A program made the position numbers and the translations under genes. A model generated the notes under the pieces. The model was not told the DNA's origin and made no database searches. It was given only the letters and a program-made list of their open reading frames with translations. Positions 56,027 to 64,000 of a DNA stretch of 64,000 nt are shown in pieces. The stretch lies in contig JAHQRK010000009.1 of NCBI GenBank assembly GCA_019828595.1, forward strand, positions 1,426,001-1,490,000, in the 5' to 3' direction. The stretch is from Aphanomyces cochlioides. Lineage: Eukaryota > Oomycota > Saprolegniomycetes > Saprolegniales > Verrucalvaceae. Positions within the stretch are counted from its first letter, which is position 1; the number at the start of each line of letters is the position of its first letter.

Positions 56027-57658
56027 TTATAGCGAAAAGGTCGCTACGAGACCCCGGTGGTCTGAGGCATACACGGGGCTATCTCTATCAGCGCTCAGCA
56101 TTCCTTTGTCTTTGGGGAAATCAGCGGTATCTTCAGTTGGATCTTGACCAAAGATGGAACATTCAGTAACTCGACCTTGACCGCGATACAAAACATAGTC
56201 GATGCGCTTGATGGGAGCGTCGCTTGGAAATGTGAATGCATTGGCAATGTCGTGAGGATCGCCTGAAGCTGGTGTGGGCTCTGGATGAAGCTCCAGCCAC
56301 GCGTCGTGAAGATCCGTTTGTACGTTTTGAAGAGATGCCTTCCCTTGGAGGAACTGAATGCCTTTTGTTTGAGGTTCAGCATTTAAGTCACCAAGTAGAA
56401 CTTGCATGTCGCCCTTGCCTTGCTGCATAAACTCCCAAATCTCCATCATGGTTTGTTCACGAGATCGTTCACTTAGCGACAAATGCGTCACGTACACGTC
56501 AACCACGCCATATCCAGGTACTTGGATCTACGATTGAATATCAGTATCACAGTTTTCTGAGGTGGAAATTTACTGCAGCGTGCAAGCAAAGGCGTTGATG
56601 GGCATCGTTTGGATCGTGCAGTTGTCTTGAAAGTAGAACGTAATCACTTGAAAGAATAGGATGCTTGGACAAAATGGCTGGTCCTTCCTCAATGCGTTCC
56701 AAGGGCACATACTTATTTACATAGCTCATCGCTGCTCGGTAAACGAACTGGTAATTTTCGTCGAGTCGGTGGACAAGATGCTGCAATCTTGGTTATATAT
56801 ACAATGCATTGCATTGAATTGTACCTGAATTTGGGCATGGTCTCCAACTGGCCCAAATGTATCGTCAATGCGGAGCTCCTGAAGGCCAACGATGTCAGCA
56901 TTAATTTCATTGAGAAATTTTGCAAGATGGTCCATTCGCGTGTTGTAGACGGCCCAACGATCATTATAGATGCCATTGGGTGGATTCACGTTCCAAATGT
57001 TGTAGGTTGCGATCTTCACAGGACGTCCGACAGCTTCTTGTGATACTTCTTTGGCAGAGCGATACGTGTGCTCCAAGATGGAATATTCATGTTCGAGAGT
57101 ATTGAGATGCACAACAACTCGATGGATATTGTCGCCCAAAGCAAACTTCAGATAAAAGTTCATGCCGTGATTGACTGGAAAGGCAAACCCGTAGCGCTCT
57201 TGGATATAGTTGAAGCCCATAACTGTAAATTGGTGGATGCCGTCTTGCGTTACATCAAGTTGCAGGACTTTGGATTCAAGAAGTTGAATGTTCTTTCTTG
57301 GTGGGAGTTTGAGTGTGGCAATTGCAGCAGCCAACGCTGATTCGGCTGCTCCATCCGTGCACGGCTCAATGTGGTAGAGAACACCGCTGTACGCTTCAGA
57401 ATTTCGAGCAAAACATGTGCCTTCAGCGCCGCAGGCCGAGTTATCGTTCTCATCTCCAAATAGATCAATCGGTCGAGATGCTGGCACTGAGAAAGGCGGT
57501 GTATGGTCAGAGAGCGTTCGCTGTGATACTTCAATTTGGGATGCTAGCATTGCTGGAATATGCCTCATTCTTGGTGCTGTATCTGGTATTTTCACGGCAC
57601 AATCGACCTGGGACGCCCATGCACAGAGGATGGCCATCGCGACCCCCCACCTCGCCAT
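56027..57658 (-). CDS. Secreted or lumenal endonuclease/exonuclease/phosphatase-fold hydrolase (3 exons, 513 aa)
   Basis: Exons on the minus strand: 56825-57658, 56574-56780, 56027-56527. The start at 57658 gives a signal peptide (MARWGVAMAILCAWASQVDC); an in-frame ATG at 57724 would add 22 residues before it. The N-terminal ~220 residues are an unknown beta-rich domain. The EEP domain follows: KIATYNIWNVNPP, DIVGLQELRIDD (metal-binding Glu), YVTHLSLSERSREQ, VLLGDLNAEPQ, DYVLYRG and SDHRGLVATFSL (catalytic Asp-His). The metal and catalytic residues are all present. The fold covers neutral sphingomyelinases, inositol phosphatases and DNase I-like enzymes. Substrate cannot be decided; a lipid phosphodiesterase is a reasonable guess for a secreted member. 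Confidence 0.85.
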
Positions 57659-57724
57659 CACACGTCGATTATTGACAAGCACTTGTACTGTCCTCGTGTA
57701 TCCGAAAAAACCCGAAAACCGCAT

Positions 57725-57862
57725 AAAGCATAAAATAACCGGATTTGGGGTTTTTATCCGGATTGCTCAATGACCATTTATCCAGATTTCCGGATAAATA
57801 CGTTCGAGTCCTTGGCCAATCGTTTGCTCGTGAATGATTGGAACCGACAACTTCAATTGGCG
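57725..57862. promoter_or_regulatory. Short divergent promoter with clustered CCGGAT motifs
   Basis: Between the two divergent start regions lie AACCGGAT (57737), ATCCGGAT (57756-57763) and TTCCGGAT (57788) within 60 bp. The palindrome also occurs near other starts in this window (18863, 19577, 43311, 55836, 55936). It is a candidate bidirectional element. Confidence 0.4.
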
Positions 57863-59445
57863 ATGATATCGGCGTTGGCATGGGTGCCTCGCGGCGCTTC
57901 CAAGCGCTTGCCGGACAAGTTTGTCCTGTCCAAGGAAGAAGTGGAGATGATGACTCAGTTGGCGCAGGAAGAAGATGATGAGGAGGAAGCCAATGCTGAA
58001 GAAGACGAGGAGGAAGAAGCCAACGATGAAGAAGCTGGTGAAGATACCAACATGGAAGACGACGAAGTGCTCAAGGAGTTCAACATGGATCAATACGACG
58101 AAGAAGACGACGAAGCACCAGTTAAAGACTACTTGAATGGTGGAGCTGAAATTGAGGACATTGCTGAAGACGAAGACGAAGCTTTTCCAGATGAAGACGA
58201 TGAGGACAAAACTGACATGGAAATCCGACCCACGGATGCTGTCGTTATGGTTTGCAACACCGAAGAAGACTTTAGCAATTTGGAAATTCACGTCTTTGAA
58301 GAAGACACTGGAAACCTGTACGTTCATCACGAAATCAACCTTCCAGCGTTTCCACTCGCCTTGGCTTGGATGGACATTGCTCCATTGCCACCCGTCAATG
58401 GTCAACCTGTGAATGGCAGCTTTGTCGCCGTCGGTACGTTTAAATCTGGGATTGAAATCTGGAATCTCGACGTCTTGGATGTCTTGGAACCCACAGCTAC
58501 GCTTGGTGGTGAAGCCAATTCTACCTTCCGGTATGTTGTTCCTCGTGGAGTTTTAGTTGGGCTGACTCTTTCTCTTCTAGCGACGTTGCCATATCGAAAG
58601 CCATGCGAAAGAAACACAAAGCTGCTCTCAAGCCAGGCTCCCACCAAGATGCAGTCTTGGGCCTCGACTGGAATGCTGGCCATCGCAACATGCTTGCGAG
58701 TGCATCTGCTGATGCAAGTGTTAAGATTTGGGACGTCACCACGCAACAATGCATGCACACGATGACTCACCATGGAGACAAAGTGCAGAGCGTTAAGTGG
58801 AACCCTGTCGAGTCGACTGTCTTGGCGTCGGCATCGTTTGATCGAAGCTTGATTGTCTTGGACGGCCGTGCTCCTCAAGCGTTCTCGAAGTTCGCTCTCT
58901 CTGCTGATGTCGAATCTATGACATGGCATCCTCACACTCCAAGCACGCTCGTTGCGTCGACCGAAGACGGTATTGTCGTCGGCTATGACGTCCGCACGAA
59001 CGCCGCTCCACTGTTCCGATTCCAAGCCCATGACACCGCAGTCTCTGCGATTTCCTTCTCAGCTGCCATTCCCGGTCTGTTTGCGACGGCGTCGACGGAC
59101 AAACATGTCAAGATTTGGGATCTTCAAGGAACTCCAGTCTGCGTTGCCTCCAAGGACATGCACGTCGGCGAACTCCTCACCATGCAGTTTTACCGCGACT
59201 CGCCATTCCTTCTTGGTGTTGGCGGCACTGGTGGCGTCCTTGCGCTTTGGGATACATCGGAGAACGATACGGTCGAGCGAAAATTTGCAACGCGAGCTGC
59301 AAATATTGGCCACCACGAAGTTGCGTCGTCGGTGAACTTTGCAGCGTCGTTCAAGTCGGCAGATGATGTGGCAGAAGAACTGCTGCGGGAAGAAGAAGCA
59401 TCCGCAGCGACGACGTCCAAGAAGAAGAAGAAGGGAAAGAAATAG
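57863..59445 (+). CDS. PWP1: PWP1-like WD40 protein, ribosome biogenesis (2 exons, 510 aa)
   Basis: Exons 57863-58530 and 58581-59445. PWP1 is a nucleolar WD40 protein needed for rRNA synthesis and large-subunit assembly. The start MISALAWVPRGASKRLPDK matches the family N-terminus, so I prefer ATG 57863 over the in-frame ATG at 57770. An acidic region (EEDDEEEANAEEDEEEEAND) and DEEDDEAPVKDYL follow, then WD repeats: VLGLDWNAGHRNMLASASAD, VKIWDVTTQQCMHTM, VQSVKWNPVESTVLASASF, STDKHVKIWDL and LALWDTSEN. The C-terminus is Lys-rich (TTSKKKKKGKK). The stop is only 6 bp from that of the next, convergent gene. Confidence 0.92.
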
Positions 59446-59451
59446 ACTATT

Positions 59452-60170
59452 TTAAGAGAGAGATGTTGTAGAGTGCGATAGTCGAGCTTGAAGGCGCTGG
59501 ACCTGCTGTTCATGCAGGGCCAATTTCCGCTTTAGGCGCTCTTGTTCCCGTTCGTGGCGTGCTTTTTCTCGCAGTTCACGTTGCTCGATCTGATGCGGCG
59601 TCTCTCCACGCAATGCCATGTCGATATGATTCATCACCGACTGAATTGATGCCAACTCCTGTTGGACATCACGTTCCATTTGGGCCATTTCTTCTGGAGT
59701 CAATTCACGCTGCTCTTCCGGTTTCGTAGACGCTGTAGTTGATGCTTTAATCTCGTCACTCATTTGTTCCTTTGGTGCAATGCCCAAATTGGTCTCAACT
59801 TGACCAACAAGAGGCTGTGTCATTGGAATGCCATCTGAACTAGGCACGTTGACTACATTGACTGCAGGCGCAGGAACTTGTTTGGCATTCATCGCTGTAG
59901 CTACGAGAGAGAGTGTTTAATCTACGACTGTTTTTCGAGCGACGTACTTGAGGAGAAATCGTTCAAGCTCGGGTATTTAGGTATGGTCGACAAGACTGGT
60001 ATCACAGGTGGTGTCTGCCTTGATGCACCGGCAGCTATGGTTTGGGTGGAGGGCGTAAGTGAATGAAGGGAAGGATATCGACGTATGTAAGAACTGCTCA
60101 CAGGTGGCGCTGTGGCTTCCTCCACAGAGTCAAACTCGTCCATCAGTGCATCTTCGTCGGTCTCACTCAT
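59452..60170 (-). CDS. Unknown coiled-coil protein (2 exons, 223 aa)
   Basis: Exons on the minus strand: 59948-60170 and 59452-59900. ATGs at 60206 and 60191 are also in frame; 60170 is chosen because MSETDEDALMDEFDSVEEAT looks like a natural start. The N-terminus is acidic, the middle Ser/Thr/Pro-rich, and the last ~90 residues form a charged coiled coil (MAQMERDVQQELASIQSVMN, QREKARHEREQERLKRKLAL-type). I do not recognise a family. It is convergent with PWP1 and divergent to nothing obvious. Confidence 0.6.
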
Positions 60171-60238
60171 GACAAATTTCAATTGTGACATGGGAATGCA
60201 TGTCATTTAAGAAAACCAACATTCATTAATTTATCCAG

Positions 60239-61114
60239 TCAAAGCGCCTTTTGGTTGTTCCTTCGCTTGACGATAGCAGGAATGAGCATGACTCCGGCTA
60301 AGGAAAGAAAGCCAAGCAGCGTTTGGACGTCAAAGATGTCGCTGATGCTGGCCAGAGTAGAGAGCATGGAGCCTGCCTTGACAGTGACAAAGTTGTACGG
60401 CATCAGGCCGAAGAATACAGACGGAGCAAACAATCCAAGGGGAATGTTCAAGTACGGGCTTGCCATGTTGAGCAGCCAGTTGGGAGAGAAGGGAAAGATG
60501 CGCAGGAAGAGAAGGACGAAGAACAATCGCTTTTCTTGGCGCGCTGCATCTATACGTGCTTGGAGATGATCCAATTTGCCTAGAGACATTTCGTTGAGAT
60601 GATCATTCGAAGGCGATGTCGAGTATTGGTCGGTACCTGGAAGGAAATAATCCGTCAGAGAGACTAACCCTTGATGCGAACCAAGCGAAGATGATAAGAG
60701 GAAGCAGCTCGAAGCTCCAAACTAGACAACAATGAGAATGCAGAGATGATATATCGATGTACGCACCGTGGTCAAGATACACACAAGTGGAAATGCGAGA
60801 TGCAGGGGCAGCAACAGACCCGCAATGACATTAAGCAGCGCAGATCCTGGTATGGCAAAGGTCTGCTTGATGAAAAACACACATGAAAAGCAAGCAATGG
60901 TCAGTTCAAAGTCTTCGGCCATAGCTAGTCGTAATGCTGCACTGACATCACCACGGCGAATGTCTTCAAATTTCATCGACCATGACAATGACTTGGCCAA
61001 ATCCGGACGCCGAGCAAAGAGCTGTTGGAAGAGAACATACGTGACGCCAATGCATGCAGCAAAGACGACGAGGAGTCGCCACAGATTCTTGACAACTTGG
61101 AGAAGTTGTGCCAT
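60239..61114 (-). CDS. VTT-domain (TMEM41/TVP38-like) membrane protein (3 exons, one join unresolved)
   Basis: Approximate exons on the minus strand: 60767-61114, 60669-60721, 60239-60636. VTT/DedA-type proteins are ER or Golgi multi-span proteins; TMEM41B and VMP1 act as lipid scramblases. Visible marks: an N-terminal span LWRLLVVFAACIGVTYVLF, the re-entrant motif FAIPGSALLNVIAGLL, FGASSCFLLSSSLGS, LLFLRIFPFSPNWLLNMASP, LFAPSVFFGLMPYNFVTVKA and a last span. The FLRIFPF.PNW..N..SP block is diagnostic. The join between exons 2 and 3 is out of phase by one base with GT-AG borders (the frame would fit if exon 2 ended one base earlier). Either a non-canonical donor or a sequence error is involved. 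Confidence 0.78.
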
Positions 61115-61691
61115 GGCTTTGGATCTCACTTCTCGACGACACGTGTTGAGTGTGAAACTCTTTCAGCTTTTTAAATTCATTGTTAGCATTTAAAATGTTG
61201 TATCGAAACTTCTAAATACATTTTAAATCGTTTTGATATTGTCAATTTCAGTCAAATTTGTATTTTCGACCAAAAATCAAATGCATTTCCAAATCGATTT
61301 GACCATACTGAAGCCAAGTTAAACCAAATATTGGCCAAATTAATTACATGTGTATTAGGGTGTGTTAGGGTGTGTTTTGCGTGAATTAGTTAAATACTCG
61401 ATTCTGATTGGCTGCGAGATTCGGAAATCGATCGATACATTTCTAGCCCATCTCACTATTTAGAATGAATCTCACAATAATTTTATTTAAAATGATATTG
61501 AAAACCTAGGTTTTTATATCTGCAAAATATTAAACACAAATTTTAAAACCAATTTTAAGCTCATTTGAAATGTATTTCATGAATGAATCAATGTTTTAAA
61601 TAAGCGACAAGATTTTAAAATAATTTTAAACTTTTAATACTATCCGGGAAGTATTTATTGTATCCGGACATACACAATTCGAGCAAGAAGA
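61115..61691. promoter_or_regulatory. AT-rich divergent gap with repeat copy B and ATTTTAAA motifs
   Basis: This gap between the VTT gene and SYF2 holds the dispersed repeat (61253-61440), flanked on both sides by about eight TTTTAAA or TTTAAAA cores. TATCCGG occurs twice at 61641-61666, just before the SYF2 ATG. Confidence 0.4.
61253..61440 (+). repeat. Dispersed ~190 bp repeat, copy B
   Basis: Direct-orientation counterpart of 455-651. A local duplication of GTGTGTTAGG is present here and absent in copy A. No coding capacity. Confidence 0.75.
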
Positions 61692-62351
61692 ATGGAGCCA
61701 AGCCACGAGGTGGAGGAACACACTCAAGATGAACCCCAGAATATGTCGGCGGTGGAGAAGAAGTTGTTTGAGATCCGCATGAAAATGAATGCTGGTCGAA
61801 AGAAGAACAAAGAACTTGTTGAGCAAGAACACATGAAAGCGTCATTGTCGGCGGCAAAAGCGAAGAAGTTGACCTCGAGCGACGATGAGCCGCCGAAACG
61901 ACAGGAATCCAAACACGAGAAGTCATACTTGAACGACACGATTGCAGATGCAGAAGTCAAGACGAAGAAATCACTTAAGAAGGAAAAGCAGAAGGCTGCG
62001 TTTGGCTGGGAAGTTTTCAATCAAGATTCGCTCTACAATGCATACAAGAAGCGCCTCCACACACTTCCGACAGAAAAAACTGCACAAACAGCCCCAGCCA
62101 AGGAATACGACGAGCTCGAGTACGGCAAGAATGACACTGCAACTGAAGAAGGACTGGACCGTTTGGTTGCTGAGTTGGGCAATCGTGCCGAAGCTCGCAA
62201 GAAGTTTAGCCGTCGGCGGCAGCATTATGACGGTGAAGACGTCGACTACATCAACAACCGCAACCGCGTCTTCAACAAGAAGATCTCGCGTGCATTTGAC
62301 AAATACACCGTGGAAATCCGACAGAATCTTGAACGAGGTACTGCTCTATAG
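61692..62351 (+). CDS. SYF2: Pre-mRNA-splicing factor SYF2 (219 aa, single exon)
   Basis: SYF2 is a spliceosome protein that joins at activation and touches the U2/U6 catalytic core. The N-terminus is charged (NMSAVEKKLFEIRMKMNAGR). The family core follows: KAAFGWEVFNQDSLYNAYKK, then EARKKFSRRRQHYDGEDVDY, INNRNRVFNKKISRAFDKYT and VEIRQNLERGTAL, the near-invariant end. Length fits (about 215-245 aa). The gene start lies next to TATCCGG motifs and repeat copy B. Confidence 0.93.
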   Translation: MEPSHEVEEHTQDEPQNMSAVEKKLFEIRMKMNAGRKKNKELVEQEHMKASLSAAKAKKLTSSDDEPPKRQESKHEKSYLNDTIADAEVKTKKSLKKEKQKAAFGWEVFNQDSLYNAYKKRLHTLPTEKTAQTAPAKEYDELEYGKNDTATEEGLDRLVAELGNRAEARKKFSRRRQHYDGEDVDYINNRNRVFNKKISRAFDKYTVEIRQNLERGTAL

Positions 62352-63270
62352 ACCAGTTGACGAATCCACTTTGTTTTCCCTTGTCGTATGCATTGTCTTT
62401 CCTTCGTTTCCTCGGATCTTTCCCTCTTCAAGCACAAATCTCATACGAGCGCCAAGACGACGCATACTTTCAGCAACAGCTAGCTCCATGAAAATGTGGC
62501 CTTCCCGTTGAGAGGATCTCCTCCTTGGAGAGCATAATGCCGTATCGTGGTCGTAGAGGAGGGACTCTGCTCGTTGGATCTTGACGGTACATGGTACTTA
62601 CTGTCGCGTGAATGAGGTGTGTCACTCGAGTGTAACTCGTTTTTGGCCCCAAAGGATATGCAAGTCATTCCACGAAATGCCTTTCCCCCGCCACGCCACT
62701 CGATACACTACTTCGGCAGCCTCCAAGGCAGCGGCAACGATCTTCCCGCTTCCTCGGTGGAACCCCAGCACGAATCTCTGCTCTCAACGAGTTGAACCAA
62801 GCCCATATCGAAGCAACATCAGACTTGTCAGCGTGAACACCAAACCCATCCAAGCAATGACCACATTGATCCAACCCCCGTGGAACTCTAGCGTGAACAT
62901 CAACTCCAAACGACGTGTTGCCATCGAGAGGCCGATTCTCGTAGCTCAGAGCAAGCCCAGACGCCATAGCGACGTTGGGCCCGATCGACCAAGACGGGAG
63001 AATTCACCACAGCGACGACGCAGCGATGTCGGGCCGCAGCGACGAAGAATCGACGACGGCTTGGTGTTGCTCAAGGAGATGGATCGCCGCTGAAGACCTC
63101 CTTCGACTCGATGTATCTGCCCCCCCCCCCTCCACTCCACATATCCGTTGGCCCCATCCAGCGCCCCCCTCAGAGTAAACCACGAGTGGACTTCGTCCAC
63201 GCAGACACCGCGTAGATTACTCTGTCGAATGAACGCTAGTCCTTGTTGATGATACATGTGCAGTCTAAGA
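62352..63270. other. Unresolved stretch between SYF2 and bS6m
   Basis: About 900 bp with overlapping frames but no confident gene. It contains an 11-base C run (63120-63130) that may disturb sequencing, and the interrupted minus-strand frame at 62622-62924. Confidence 0.4.
62622..62924 (-). pseudogene. Putative small membrane protein with an in-frame TGA
   Basis: From ATG 62924 the frame reads MATRRLELMFTLEFHGGWIN, then a hydrophobic span (VVIAWMGLVFTLTSLMLL), and meets TGA at 62784-62786. It continues in the same frame as EQRFVLGFHRGSGKIVAAAL, EAAEVVYRVAWRGKG and ISWNDLHILWGQKRVTLE before a second TGA. Both parts look coding. No intron with normal borders removes the first stop in phase. 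A recent nonsense mutation (TGG to TGA) or a sequence error is most likely. No family recognised. Confidence 0.3.
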
Positions 63271-64000
63271 TCAGTCCTTCTTGGGTTTTTCGCTCGGCCA
63301 TTCTGGTTCGTAGGAAGAGTCGCGCTTCCAGTCGGGCAAGTCGTCGTCTTCTTCGATTCGTTCCGATTGTTCGTATTCTGCATCCATGAGTCAGCTATGA
63401 GGACACAAAGTGAGGCTCTTACCGTCTTCATCGTAAGCACCGTCGTCGTCCTCCTCTTCGTCATCTAATCCTTCGCCGTCTTCGGCCAAGTTGAATTCGT
63501 CGTTGGTCACGCTTGCTGCCAGTTCTGGTCGTGTCTTGCGCATCAACCATTCGGTCATGTCGTCGATATCTTCCTTGGACATGCCATCAAATTCGGACTG
63601 CTGCACCGAGGATTCATCCAATCGTGCATCATCTTCGACCACGTAGTTGGTTTCAAACACCTTGGTGTTTTCGTCAAGCGTGGCTTTGAATGCTTTCCAG
63701 TCGAATGGTTCAACGGGAGCAGCGGTCGTGGCGCCCTTCAAGACATCACGGAGAGGATCCTTTTTCACCTTGAACGTTGTGAAGCGCAGAATCGGGTAGC
63801 TCAGCTTCATCTTAGCTTCGAGTTCCTTGAGCGTCTTAGGATTCGTCTCGAATGTCTTGACAAGCAGCTTGGCTTCGCGGTGGCGTTCAAAGGTGCCACC
63901 CCATCGGCGATCGTCAATCGGATATCCCAACGTTCGCAAACCGCGGTGCGAGAGATCACGCACAACGCCGCCTTTAGACAAGATAAAGGATGTGAGTTCC
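63271..64000 (-). CDS. MRPS6: Mitochondrial small-subunit ribosomal protein bS6m (5' end outside window)
   Basis: Exons on the minus strand: 63423 to beyond 64000, and 63271-63377. The N-terminal beta strand is off the window. Visible bS6 marks: ILSKGGVVRDLSHRGLRTLG, YPIDDRRWGGTFERHREAKL and KLSYPILRFTTFKVKKDPL. The pattern GGvVrdi..lG.r.LaYpi...r..G matches S6. An unusual acidic extension of about 130 residues follows (DGEGLDDEEEDDDGAYDEDE, ending WPSEKPKKD), absent in bacterial S6. The protein binds 16S-type rRNA with bS18 in the small subunit platform. A mitochondrial location is inferred from the eukaryotic setting. Confidence 0.78.

Noticed and set aside
62581..63093. 171-codon plus-strand frame rich in Arg
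   Set aside because: Composition reflects the opposite strand; no domain is visible and the minus strand reads more protein-like.
63120..63130. 11-base C run considered as a regulatory or telomeric tract
   Set aside because: A plain homopolymer without a repeat unit; more likely slippage-prone sequence.
1..64000. tRNA, rRNA, CRISPR or bacterial operon features
   Set aside because: Nothing of this kind was recognised; gene structure is clearly eukaryotic with spliceosomal introns.

Overview
The window is nuclear DNA of a compact eukaryotic genome. It is almost certainly an oomycete, and probably a saprolegnialean (Aphanomyces/Achlya-like); that assignment is inference. The evidence is many very short GT-AG introns (about 30-67 bp), intergenic gaps that are often below 100 bp, a START plus FYVE-like protein of the type expanded in oomycetes, and DDE transposon families with Myb/SANT-like partner genes. 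I found no rRNA, tRNA, CRISPR array or bacterial operon. Exon joins were derived by hand; unless stated otherwise every join keeps the reading frame.

Layout. 1-4.0 kb: accessory DNA with the edge of a Myb/SANT-like gene, one copy of a dispersed ~190 bp repeat, and a Tc1/mariner-like element (1500-3994) carrying a transposase and a convergent second gene. 4.2-26.5 kb: housekeeping and signalling genes, namely CUL4-type cullin, PXMP4-like peroxisomal membrane protein, eIF2-alpha, a 20-exon IQ/ankyrin/WW protein (about 2255 aa), a CAMK-like kinase, a GAF-PDE, PP2A B56, and two HSF-type DNA-binding proteins facing each other. 27.2-34.7 kb: a gene-poor transposon nest, in which a second and decayed copy of the Tc1-like element (27242-32665) is split by a PIF/Harbinger-like element, followed by a possible tyrosine-recombinase relic. 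34.7-64 kb: START/FYVE-like protein, TIP41, membrane-anchored ethanolamine-phosphate cytidylyltransferase, a 55-aa membrane protein, SLY1, NC2-beta, a multidomain peptide:N-glycanase with lectin-type domains, an LRR/IQ protein, a kinesin-14, an endonuclease/exonuclease/phosphatase-fold enzyme with a signal peptide, PWP1, a coiled-coil protein, a VTT-domain membrane protein, SYF2 and mitochondrial bS6.

Themes. Several genes belong to translation and RNA work (eIF2-alpha, PWP1, SYF2, bS6m), secretion and ER quality control (SLY1, PNGase, VTT protein, ECT), PP2A control (B56 and TIP41) and probably microtubule or cilium biology (the two IQ-array giants and the kinesin). Five convergent gene pairs end within 30 bp of each other. 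The most novel items are the two-gene Tc1-like element present in two diverged copies, the nested Harbinger insertion, the PNGase domain architecture, and recurrent short motifs in promoter gaps (ATCCGGAT, ATTTTAAA, telomere-like tracts).
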